A stretch of DNA of 64,000 nt from an uncultured Acidobacteriaceae bacterium. Its GTDB lineage: Bacteria > Acidobacteriota > Terriglobia > Terriglobales > Acidobacteriaceae. The position numbers and the translations under genes are program-made. Shown here one piece after another: positions 16,907-24,470 of the stretch (positions within the stretch are counted from its first letter, which is position 1; every line of letters begins with the position of its first letter). The stretch is taken from positions 1 to 64,000 of the forward strand of contig CAIVDV010000075.1 of NCBI GenBank assembly GCA_903904755.1. The letters are read 5' to 3'. The notes under the pieces were generated by a model, which made no database searches, was not told where the DNA came from, and saw only the letters and a program-made list of their open reading frames with translations.

Positions 16907-17746
16907 CTACGGACGTGTCTGCCCGTTCGTCGACCCGATGCCGATCCCACCCTTGCCGGTAATCATGCACCCGAATTTCAGATCCAGCATCGTCAGCTTC
17001 ACGCAGGTTACCTTCGGGTTTCCGGAATCCGAAAACTCCCCGTGCGTAATCTCCACCTTGGCCAGTTCGATGATCCCAAAGTTCGGTACGTGAATCACGT
17101 GACCATAGGAGTGGCCAGGATATCCGCCAGCCGCATGATTCACCAGAGAGCATTCCACCGCCTCCCGACCCCCAAGAGCCGAGGAAAGTTGATTGTACTT
17201 GTCCGCCACTTCGCCCGGCTGGCCCACCTTGTCCTGCAGCCGCCGGTACTGGTTTCCAACCCGCGTCACCACTCCGCCATCGACCCCATAACTCTGGTCG
17301 CCCGCTGGCGTCGTGCCCAGAATATCAAGGTCCAGGTCAAGACTCACCGGGTGTCCAGCAATCCGCAAATTCTCAAACCGCGTCCCCAGAAACGAAATCG
17401 ACGGCACATACCCGTCCAGCGGATGCTCCGTGCTGATCTGGCCCACTATCCGGTCCGCCGTCAGCACTTCCATGATGTTCAGACCCTCAATCACGGTCGT
17501 GCACAGCGTCGCCCACCCGTGACCCGGCTTCGGATCCTTGTTGCCCGCCACCCGCGTATACGCGCAGCGGTAGGCCACCACTCCCTCCGCACTGTAGCTC
17601 GCCGATTGCTCCGAATAGTAGCCGCCACTCTCCGGCAGCTTCGTGCTCGTGTGGTTCCCTTCATGCTTCAGGGGGATATCAAGGCAAAGCTGATGCAGTT
17701 GTGCATCGGCATGGTAAACGTGATTCCTGCCGTTCGTATCAGACAT
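16907..17746 (-). CDS. Hypothetical protein between anti-sigma factor and CHAT protease
   Basis: A 279-residue protein without signal peptide or membrane helix, so probably cytoplasmic unless exported otherwise. Composition is beta-rich, with many Gly and Thr and evenly spaced short strands (EGVVAYRCAYTRV, GHPVSLDLDLDILG, VIHVPNFGIIELAKVEI). The C-terminus is glycine-rich (ITGKGGIGIGSTNG). I do not recognise the family; a distant resemblance to the 'choice-of-anchor P' proteins of actinobacteria is possible (GLNIMEVLTADRIV). Its position, 42 bases after the anti-sigma gene and before the CHAT gene, makes it the natural candidate for a substrate, sensor or effector of the CHAT protease. Confidence 0.72.
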   Translation of the reverse strand: MSDTNGRNHVYHADAQLHQLCLDIPLKHEGNHTSTKLPESGGYYSEQSASYSAEGVVAYRCAYTRVAGNKDPKPGHGWATLCTTVIEGLNIMEVLTADRIVGQISTEHPLDGYVPSISFLGTRFENLRIAGHPVSLDLDLDILGTTPAGDQSYGVDGGVVTRVGNQYRRLQDKVGQPGEVADKYNQLSSALGGREAVECSLVNHAAGGYPGHSYGHVIHVPNFGIIELAKVEITHGEFSDSGNPKVTCVKLTMLDLKFGCMITGKGGIGIGSTNGQTRP

Positions 17747-17788
17747 GGCGTGCGTTTTCTCCTGAGGGATTTTTAGAGTCTGCCAATT

Positions 17789-18499
17789 CTACTTACTTTG
17801 CCCGGCGGCCTGTACATCAAATTCAATCCGGGAAACGGAACTCCCCGCTCCCTCCGCCTGCTGCCCTGCCACCGTCACCGCATACGTGCCCGCATGCAGC
17901 AGCCCGGCCGGCAGCGCCAGCACCACCTGCCGGTCACCTTCGGCATTCGCTGCCGGGGCTGCCATCACGCCGCCCCACACCAGCTTGCCGCCCGCATCAT
18001 ACAGCTCAACCCGGTAGCTCGGAAACCCCAGGCCGCCAACTGCCTGCTCCACCGGAATCGCCAGCGCTACGCCCTGCGTCGCACTCGCCTCAACCGTCTG
18101 CCGGCTGCCTCGCGTCGCCCCATGCAACTCCGCCGTCGCCATCAGGCTCGGCTCCGTCGCCTGGTGCCGCAGCGCCGGCAACTGAACCAGATTCTGATAT
18201 CCCACCAGCACCAGCAGAAGACCGAACGCCGGAGCCGCAATCGCCGGCGTTGCAAAAAGCGGCCGCAGCCACCCAAACCAATCCTTCCGCTCCGCCGCCA
18301 CTGCCTTCGGCGACGCCGCCTTCATCGCCGCCAGCTCTTCGGTCGCCGTGTCCACAAACAGCGCCGCCGCCTGCAGGTCCTGCGCACACTCCACACACTC
18401 AAAGACATGGCTCTCGAATGCCTCGCGCTCGTCTGCCGACATCTCTTCCAGCAGGTATCGCTCTGCAGCCATCTGTTCTACCGCGTCACTGTGATTCAT
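17789..18499 (-). CDS. Anti-sigma factor with N-terminal zinc-binding domain
   Basis: A 236-residue single-pass membrane protein. Residues 1-50 are a zf-HC2/ZAS-type anti-sigma domain with the H-x3-C-x2-C ligand set in SHVFECVECAQDL. A membrane helix at about 85-105 (PAIAAPAFGLLLVLVGY) is followed by a periplasmic beta domain (PSYRVELYDAGGKLVWGG, AGTYAVTVAGQQ). It should hold the ECF sigma factor inactive until an envelope signal arrives. It lies 77 bases after the sigma gene, and the unknown 279-residue protein follows. Confidence 0.87.
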   Translation of the reverse strand: MNHSDAVEQMAAERYLLEEMSADEREAFESHVFECVECAQDLQAAALFVDTATEELAAMKAASPKAVAAERKDWFGWLRPLFATPAIAAPAFGLLLVLVGYQNLVQLPALRHQATEPSLMATAELHGATRGSRQTVEASATQGVALAIPVEQAVGGLGFPSYRVELYDAGGKLVWGGVMAAPAANAEGDRQVVLALPAGLLHAGTYAVTVAGQQAEGAGSSVSRIEFDVQAAGQSK

Positions 18500-18576
18500 C
18501 TTGCTACCTCAATTCCCCTTCCATGGGGAACGCACTATTTGATGGTGCAACCACACCGCGCATCGTTTCAATCTTG

Positions 18577-19296
18577 TTACAGAGTTACCGGGACCGCGCC
18601 GGAACCCATCCGCCGCAGATACTCCGTTTTGAACTCCTGCTTGGCCCGGTGCAGCAATACCCGCAGATAATCCCGGTCCACCCCAAACTGCCGGCAAACC
18701 TCGTCCCGGTCCCGCTCTTCCAGAAACACCGCCTGCAGCAGCCCTCGGTCCCGCGCCGGCAGCAGATGCAATATCTGCCGCACCTTCTCCCGTATCTGCC
18801 GCGCCACCGCATGCTCCAGCGCATCCGCCCCGTGCGCCGGCAACTCCGGCCGATCCTCCGCGTCCAGGGACTCCACCCGTCCCGAAGCACGATAGTGCTC
18901 CAGCAACACGTGATTGCACACCGTGTTCACAAACGCGCCCAGGCTCTCCGCCTGCCGCAGACCGTTCTCTTTCCGCAGCACCGTCAGCACACGCGCAAAT
19001 GTCTCCTGGCACAGGTCATCCACAACGTGCGCTCCCTGCACCCGCGACCGCAGCTTCAACCGCAGCAACTGGGTAAAGTACGCCACAAAATGATCCTGCG
19101 TCGCCCGATCGCCTGACCGCAGCAACTCCAGATACTTCGCATCAAAAGAATGAAATTGCAAAACTGGACCCGACCCTCTCGAAGGAGTCGAGTATACCAA
19201 AACCGGAATAACAGATTGCGGTGCAACGGCCTGGCGCACCTTTTCCCGGCCAAACCCCGCATGGCTCCCCGGCACCAGCGCCGCAGCTGCGCTCAT
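18577..19296 (-). CDS. ECF-family RNA polymerase sigma factor
   Basis: A sigma-70 protein with region 2 (FDAKYLELLRSGDRATQDHF, DDLCQETFARVL) and region 4 (LHLLPARDRGLLQAVFLEE, CRQFGVDRDYLRVLLHRAK). The frame from ATG 19296 gives 239 residues, but the first 45 show no sigma homology. A TTG at 19161 would give 194 residues starting right before FHSFDAKYL, and a TATACT box (19196-19191) lies 30 bases upstream of that codon. The shorter form is therefore plausible. It heads the operon with its anti-sigma factor and the CHAT protease, and probably autoregulates it. Confidence 0.87.
   Translation of the reverse strand: MSAAAALVPGSHAGFGREKVRQAVAPQSVIPVLVYSTPSRGSGPVLQFHSFDAKYLELLRSGDRATQDHFVAYFTQLLRLKLRSRVQGAHVVDDLCQETFARVLTVLRKENGLRQAESLGAFVNTVCNHVLLEHYRASGRVESLDAEDRPELPAHGADALEHAVARQIREKVRQILHLLPARDRGLLQAVFLEERDRDEVCRQFGVDRDYLRVLLHRAKQEFKTEYLRRMGSGAVPVTL
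19191..19196 (-). promoter_or_regulatory. Candidate extended -10 box for the sigma operon
   Basis: The minus strand reads TGG-TATACT, an extended -10 element with no good -35 match. It lies inside the long reading of the sigma gene but 30 bases before the alternative TTG start at 19161, so it supports the shorter protein. Confidence 0.3.
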
Positions 19297-19299
19297 CGG

Positions 19300-20063
19300 G
19301 CCCTCGCTTCCTGCGTGCTTCGTCCACTCGCACGCTCACGCCCCGGCTCCTGCACCGTACTCTCCAGCACTTCCATCACAAACGGCACCGGCGAAGCCGT
19401 AATCGACCCGCGCACCCGCACCATCTGCCATGTCCGCGGCTTCGCAGGCGCAACCGCATTCCGCTGCACCAACCACTTGATCTCGGGAATCACTCCAAAA
19501 CCCATCCGGCAGCTCCCCTCTCATGGTCCCTGGCAGTTGACCACCCATCCCTGCCCACCACGCCGGTCCTGCGTGGCTCACGGACGGGGGCGGCTCTGCC
19601 AAGCCGCCCCGCCCGCCTCTGGGGGAGGGAAAACGACAGGTGCGTCTTCGCATCCGTGCTCGGGTTGGCTGCGCAAGGGCCGCTCCAGGGGGAATCAGCC
19701 GCCGCAGTCGCAGGTCCGCGCTCCAGAATTGGGTATGGTGATTGATGGGCTTCCGACTTCGCCGCACCGGCCCGGGGGAGAGGCGCATCAGCAGCAGACA
19801 GAATCCTTTTTCCCAATCCTGAACGCCCGGTCTGCAAAACCGCAATCCGTCGTTCGAATCTGTAGTGCCGCCCCATAGTCCCGCGTTTCAGAAAATTCTA
19901 AGAATTCTCCGCACGCCCCGGAGCTTGTCATGCTCAGCGCACGGTACCTTCTGCCTTTGTCTTTGGGATGGGTACCGGATTCAGCCCCTGCATCAAACCA
20001 ACCCAGAAGACACGCGGCTCTACAGGCTGCTGAAAAACTCAACTTCGGGATGTTTTGTGAAGG
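19300..20063. other. Long intergenic region without a supported gene
   Basis: About 760 bases upstream of the sigma operon. Several open frames cross it on both strands, but none has a recognisable domain or consistent codon use. It holds a 9-bp G+C stem-loop (19587-19595 with 19602-19610) without a T-tract, and a tRNA-like fragment near 19825-19875 that does not fold. The sequence AGGCTGCTGAAAAACTC near 20022 resembles the ends of dispersed elements. Confidence 0.5.
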
Positions 20064-20117
20064 GGCATGACTTCAGTCATGCCGTAAATGCCTGATAAAA
20101 AAGATGGGCTTCAGCCC
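20064..20117. repeat. Two TTCA-loop hairpins
   Basis: GGCATGAC-TTCA-GTCATGCC (20064-20083) has a perfect 8-bp stem, and GGGC-TTCA-GCCC (20106-20117) a 4-bp stem, both with the same TTCA loop. The same loop recurs in the hairpin arrays at 51.2 and 57.9 kb. They lie about 80 bases beyond the stop of the minus-strand GH16-like gene, so they might act in 3'-end formation. Confidence 0.6.
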
Positions 20118-20195
20118 CTGTACCCCGCCGGCTATAAAAAGGATGAACCAAGCGGCGTTTTCCAGCAGCATCTTCAGCCCCACCAGCACGCCAAC

Positions 20196-21938
20196 CTACT
20201 CCCCCGCATTCACCTCAAACGGCACCGTCAACTGCGAGTGGTCCCCGCTGATCGTCGTCGCCGTAATCGTCACCTTGTAACGCCCCGGCGGTGCCACCAG
20301 CCGCCCATGGTCCCCATACGAATCAGTCCCAATCGTCAGCGTGTCTTCCTGCGACAACGTATCGCTGAAATTCACCACCGACGTCGCCAGCCCGCAGCTC
20401 GCCGTCGCCGGCTCCATCTGGCACGTCAGGTGCACCCGCCCGGAAAACCCCTGCGCATGCAGCGTCACAATGCTCGCCACCGACGAACCCGCCTTCACCG
20501 GAACCGGCTGCCACTCTATGCTCGGCGCAGCCACCGGCGGAATCGGAAACACACGCACGTAGTCCACCAGCATATCCGCCGGATTCGGCGTCGCCGCCCC
20601 CGGGCTCCCCGGCCAGTCCCCACCTACCGCCAGGTTCAGCATCAGGTAGAACGGATGGTCAAACACCCACTCCCCACCCTCCGGCAAATCGCTCGCATCC
20701 TGCGTGAAAAACACATTCGCCGGGTCATCCACATAGAACTGCACCATCCCCGGCGACCAGATAATCCCGTACGTGTGGAAACCGCCATCATCCACCCGCG
20801 CCCCATTCGGCAGCTTGTAGTCCCGCCACAACCCGTTCCCGCCGTAATAGTGCGGCCCATGCACCACTGACCGAATCATCCCCGGTCCCAGCCCGTTCGT
20901 CCGCGCCGTGTAATCCACATTCTCCGCCAGCGTCACCGAACCCGCCGCCGGCCAGCCCGACGTCCCAAAATCCGACCCCAGCATCCAGAAGCTCGGCCAC
21001 AGCCCCGCACCCACCGGCAGCTTCATCCGCGCCTCAATCCGCCCGTACTGGAAGTTCTTCAATCCCCGCGTCGTCAGCCGCGCACTCCGCCAAACCCCGT
21101 CCGGCCCCCGCTCGGCCCGAATCACCAAATGCCCCGACCCATCCAGAAACGCATTCGGGCGGCTCACATCGCATCCCGGCGCTCCTCCCGTCTGCGGCGC
21201 ACAATACACTTCCTGCTCCTGGTTACCCCAGCCCTGCTGGTTTCCCAGGTCATACGTCCATCGCGTCGCATCGGGCGTCTGCCGCGGCGGCCCGTCAAAC
21301 TCATCGCTCCACACCGGCGCGCCCCATTCCAGCGCATGCGTCACCATCGTCACCGGCCGCTCCCGCGTCCGTCCCGCCAGGTATCCCGCCACAAACACCA
21401 GCGGCACCGCCACCCCGGCCACCACCCACTGCCAGCGAACCTGCCCCAGCCATCCCCGGTCCGCTGCCGCCGCCGTCGGCTCCGCAACCTCCACCACCTC
21501 AGCCGCCTGCTCGGCCAGTTCCTGCCCGCTCGGCAAAAACTGCGGCACATAGTGCCCCAGCGGCAGAGCTATCCGCAGCGGCCGCCCACTCCCGTCCGCC
21601 GCATAAATCTCCCCCAGCTTCTTCCGCAGCGCCCGCGCCGTCACCCGCACTATCGGGTCCACATTCGAGTCAAAACTCGCCGGCTTCCGCCCCAGCGCCT
21701 CCACCGCAATCGAGTACTCGCGAATCTCCCGCGACTCCCCCTCAAAATACTTCGCGCAGATAAACGATAGAAAACGCACCAGGTTCGCCGACCGGCTCAG
21801 CTCCGGATGCTGCAGCACCCACGCCAGCTCCGCCCGCTCCACGCCAAACCCCGCGCCAGACGCAGCCCCGGTGCCCTGCCCCGCCTGCTCCCCGACGCCG
21901 GTCTTGTCCAATTCAGTTTCCACAGTTTCCCCAGGCAT
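20196..21938 (-). CDS. Transmembrane sensor with catalytically dead GH16-like outer domain
   Basis: A 580-residue fusion. The N-terminal cytoplasmic domain (about residues 35-135: LVRFLSFICAKYFEGE, DPIVRVTARALRKKLGEIYA, LPLGHYVPQF) is a module I know from acidobacterial regulators and cyclase-like proteins and which ends like a winged helix. One membrane helix follows (WVVAGVAVPLVFVAGYLAG, about 168-190). The outer part is a full GH16 beta-glucanase fold (RIEARMKLPVGAGLWPSFWM, HTYGIIWSPGMVQFYVDD, NLAVGGDWPGSP) plus a C-terminal Ig-like module. The GH16 signature GEIDIME reads GSVTLAE here: Ser334 and Thr336 replace the nucleophile Glu and the Asp, leaving only Glu339. It should bind but not cut beta-glucan. 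The ATG at 21938 is chosen over upstream codons lacking similarity. Confidence 0.8.
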   Translation of the reverse strand: MPGETVETELDKTGVGEQAGQGTGAASGAGFGVERAELAWVLQHPELSRSANLVRFLSFICAKYFEGESREIREYSIAVEALGRKPASFDSNVDPIVRVTARALRKKLGEIYAADGSGRPLRIALPLGHYVPQFLPSGQELAEQAAEVVEVAEPTAAAADRGWLGQVRWQWVVAGVAVPLVFVAGYLAGRTRERPVTMVTHALEWGAPVWSDEFDGPPRQTPDATRWTYDLGNQQGWGNQEQEVYCAPQTGGAPGCDVSRPNAFLDGSGHLVIRAERGPDGVWRSARLTTRGLKNFQYGRIEARMKLPVGAGLWPSFWMLGSDFGTSGWPAAGSVTLAENVDYTARTNGLGPGMIRSVVHGPHYYGGNGLWRDYKLPNGARVDDGGFHTYGIIWSPGMVQFYVDDPANVFFTQDASDLPEGGEWVFDHPFYLMLNLAVGGDWPGSPGAATPNPADMLVDYVRVFPIPPVAAPSIEWQPVPVKAGSSVASIVTLHAQGFSGRVHLTCQMEPATASCGLATSVVNFSDTLSQEDTLTIGTDSYGDHGRLVAPPGRYKVTITATTISGDHSQLTVPFEVNAGE

Positions 21939-22251
21939 TCTCAGTCGTCCACGTTTCCCCGCCAGGCCCCTGAAACCATCCCGCCCAGCATAACGAAATC
22001 CGACACTCGAAAAATCCGCAGTCTGCGTTCCTGCATCGCCGTCGCGCAATTCGCTTCCGAATCATACCACCCATTCAAAACCCGCGGAAATCCACCTTTG
22101 CGCTCATCAAATCCCCCAAAAGCCGCCCTCCGCCACCAACCTGAAAATTCCTCCCCGTGCTATCCTTGCCTCTGTCGGACCCCCCTTCGGCCCTGCAGAT
22201 TCACCGCACCGCATACGCCAGGAATCCTTCGTCCGCCAGGAGCCGTAACCT

Positions 22252-22716
22252 TTGACCACTCTCCACGAAGTGGACCGTTCCCGCATCATCTTCGAGCAGT
22301 TCGACAACGAAACGGTGCTCGTCAACACCGAGTCCGGCGTCTTTTACAGCCTCAATCCCACCGCCACCGCCGTCCTCAAGCTCATTGAAGAGGGTTGCCC
22401 TCTCGATCAACTCCACTCCGTCCTCTTCCCCGGCAACTCCGCTCCATCCCAGGCCGCTCCCGCCATCCACGCCTTCCTCCAGCAACTCCTCGCAGAACGA
22501 CTCCTCCGCGACCGCTCCGACTCCAACCCAATCGCCCCCTTCCCCACCCCCGACCCCGCTCTCTTCTCTGCCGGCTCTGCCTTCCTTCCCCCGCTCCTCG
22601 AACGCTTCGATTACATGGCCTCCCTCATGCAGCTCGACCCCATCCACGAGGTCGACCCCAGCTTCGGTTGGCCCAAGGAATCAAGGGATGACGACGCAGA
22701 CCCCCAACCCGCCTGA
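22252..22716 (+). CDS. PqqD-family (RRE-like) protein
   Basis: A 154-residue protein beginning at TTG with AGGAG nine bases upstream. Residues 5-90 fit the PqqD/RiPP-recognition fold: a beta hairpin (ETVLVNTESGVFYSLNPTAT) followed by helices (AVLKLIEEGCPLDQL, AAPAIHAFLQQLLAERLL). Such domains hold peptide substrates for modifying enzymes. The C-terminal 50 residues are an extension ending in PIHEVDPSFGWPKE and an acidic tail. The gene overlaps the HprK-like kinase by 29 bases and starts a four-gene cluster. The combination resembles the HPr-rel-A type systems known from proteobacteria, but no separate HPr-like or precursor peptide is visible. Confidence 0.8.
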   Translation: MTTLHEVDRSRIIFEQFDNETVLVNTESGVFYSLNPTATAVLKLIEEGCPLDQLHSVLFPGNSAPSQAAPAIHAFLQQLLAERLLRDRSDSNPIAPFPTPDPALFSAGSAFLPPLLERFDYMASLMQLDPIHEVDPSFGWPKESRDDDADPQPA

Positions 22717-23764
22717 CACCCAGCCATCCCCCGACTTCTGGCTCCAGTTGCGTCAGCTCCTGCGCCACACCATCACCCCCCGACCCACTCCGGTCGAGGC
22801 CCGCCTCTCCCTCGCCGCCGCACCCCTCACTCTGCGTTTTGCCTCTGCCGCCCTCCAGAACCGCATCCTCCCCGCACTCAGCCATCTCCCCGCCCACAAC
22901 CATCCATCCCCCGACCTCACCATACTCGTCCACGACTACGCTTCCGCCCCTGAAATCCCCGCCCTCCTCCGCGACCTCACCATATCCTCCAGCGGCGAAG
23001 AATACTGGGTCTTCCACCAGGGCAGCCTCGTCGTCAACCTCCAGCACCACGGCCGCGTCCTCTCCGCCATCGACTGGGAAACCCGCACCGCCTGGTGGAT
23101 TGGCCCCTCACCCGACGCCATCGAATACACCGAACGCGCCCACCCCCTCCGCCTTATCCTCACCCAATGGCAGCAATCCCGCGGCTGCAACCTCGTCCAT
23201 GCCGCCGCCGTCGGCATCCCCTCCGGCTGCGCCCTCATCATCGGCCAGGGCGGAGCCGGCAAATCCACCTCAGCCCTGGCCTCCGCCACCGGTGGCCTCC
23301 TCTACCTCGGCGACGATATCTGCCTCGTCCAGGATTCCCCCGCACCCCTCGTTCACAGCCTTTACTCCAGCGCAAAGCTCGCCTGCCTCTCACGCTTCCC
23401 CGCCCTCGCCCCCGCATCCGTCCCGGAAGGTCGCCCCGACTCCGAAAAGCTCATCCTCTTCTTCCACCAACTCGCAGCCGTCTCCACCGTTCCCACCCTT
23501 CCCCTCCGCGCCCTGCTCCTCCCCACCATCACCGCCGCCACGCAAACCACCATCCGCCCCTCCACCCCCGCCCAGGCCTTTCTCCAGCTCACCCCCAGTT
23601 GCATCTGGCACCTGCCCCACCTCCGCCCCCAACTCCTCGCCGCCTTTGCCGCGCTCGCACGCCGCGTTCCGGTTTACACTTTGGCTCTGGGCTGCGACTT
23701 CGCCTCCACCCCCATCGCCATCCGCGCCCTGCTCCTCCAGCTCCAAACAAGCGAGCCCGCATGA
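22688..23764 (+). CDS. HprK-related P-loop kinase
   Basis: A 358-residue protein with a HprK-type kinase core. The Walker A motif GQGGAGKSTSALA is near residues 190-202 and the metal-binding region LYLGDDICLV follows. The N-terminal 150 residues (HQGSLVVNLQHHGRVLSAID) replace the usual HprK N-domain. HprK-like kinases in such clusters phosphorylate a Ser on a small carrier or precursor peptide. ATG 22688 overlaps the PqqD-like gene, and the stop overlaps the glycosyltransferase start as ATGA, so all four genes look translationally linked. Confidence 0.83.
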   Translation: MTTQTPNPPDTQPSPDFWLQLRQLLRHTITPRPTPVEARLSLAAAPLTLRFASAALQNRILPALSHLPAHNHPSPDLTILVHDYASAPEIPALLRDLTISSSGEEYWVFHQGSLVVNLQHHGRVLSAIDWETRTAWWIGPSPDAIEYTERAHPLRLILTQWQQSRGCNLVHAAAVGIPSGCALIIGQGGAGKSTSALASATGGLLYLGDDICLVQDSPAPLVHSLYSSAKLACLSRFPALAPASVPEGRPDSEKLILFFHQLAAVSTVPTLPLRALLLPTITAATQTTIRPSTPAQAFLQLTPSCIWHLPHLRPQLLAAFAALARRVPVYTLALGCDFASTPIAIRALLLQLQTSEPA

Positions 23765-24465
23765 CCTCCCCACTCGTCTCCGTCATCATCCCCGTCCACA
23801 ACACCGAGAAATACATCCGCGAGGCCATCGAAAGCGTCCTCGCCCAGGACTATCGCCCCCTCGAAATCATCGTCATCGACGACGGCTCCTCCGACTCCAG
23901 CGCCTCCATCGCCGAGTCCTTCCCTCAAGTCATCTGCATCCGCCAGCCCAATCAGGGTGCCGGCGCAGCCCGCAACACCGGCCTCGCCCTCTGCCACGGC
24001 GACTTCATCGCCTTCCTCGATGCCGACGACCTCTGGGTCCCTCACAAAACATCCTGGCAGGTCAATTACCTCCTCAGCCACCCTGAAGTCGATTGCCTCA
24101 TGGGCCGCTCCCGCAACTTCCTCGAACCTGGCGTCGAGCGCCCCCACTGGCTCCCTGAACAGCTCCTCGCACCCTCCCGCCTCACCCTCGCCATGCCCGC
24201 CAGCCTCTTCCCCCCACGCACCTTTCACCGCATCGGCAACTTCAACCCCTCCTACCGCCAGTGTGAGGATTTGGACTGGTTCATCCGCCTCCACGAGTCC
24301 GGCGCCGTCATACACACCCCCGACGAAGTCTTCCTCCTCCGTCGCATCCACACCACCAACATCTCCTACGGCAACACCACCGCCATCCGCAACCGTCTGC
24401 GCATCATCAAGAACCTCATCGACCAGAAGCGCGCAAACCAACCCCAGGACCAGGGGACCGAGTAA
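23761..24465 (+). CDS. GT-A family 2 glycosyltransferase
   Basis: A 234-residue soluble glycosyltransferase. The nucleotide-sugar site is clear: VSVIIPVHNTEKYIREAIES at the N-terminus, VIDDGSSD, and the metal-binding FLDADDLW. The acceptor side has QCEDLDWFIRLHE, which fits the usual ED catalytic-base motif. No membrane helix is present. It is coupled by a 4-base overlap to the HprK-like kinase. The acceptor could be the phosphorylated or otherwise modified peptide of this cluster, or an envelope glycan. Confidence 0.88.
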   Translation: MTSPLVSVIIPVHNTEKYIREAIESVLAQDYRPLEIIVIDDGSSDSSASIAESFPQVICIRQPNQGAGAARNTGLALCHGDFIAFLDADDLWVPHKTSWQVNYLLSHPEVDCLMGRSRNFLEPGVERPHWLPEQLLAPSRLTLAMPASLFPPRTFHRIGNFNPSYRQCEDLDWFIRLHESGAVIHTPDEVFLLRRIHTTNISYGNTTAIRNRLRIIKNLIDQKRANQPQDQGTE

Positions 24466-24470
24466 CCGCC

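Noticed and set aside
16824-17153. N-terminal extension of the CHAT gene
   Set aside because: These codons overlap the upstream 279-residue gene by almost 250 bases and show no domain; the hydrophobic start near 16823 is a better beginning.
19825-19875. tRNA-Cys-like fragment: CGGT-CTGCAAA-ACCG followed by GTTCGAATC and a CCCCA end
   Set aside because: The anticodon stem-loop fits, but the T-stem has mismatches, no D-arm can be formed and no 5' acceptor strand pairs with the 3' end at the right distance.
19336-19878. Overlapping open frames upstream of the sigma gene
   Set aside because: Products are Arg/Pro-rich without motif, signal peptide or ribosome site, and several frames are open at once, as expected by chance in G+C-rich DNA.
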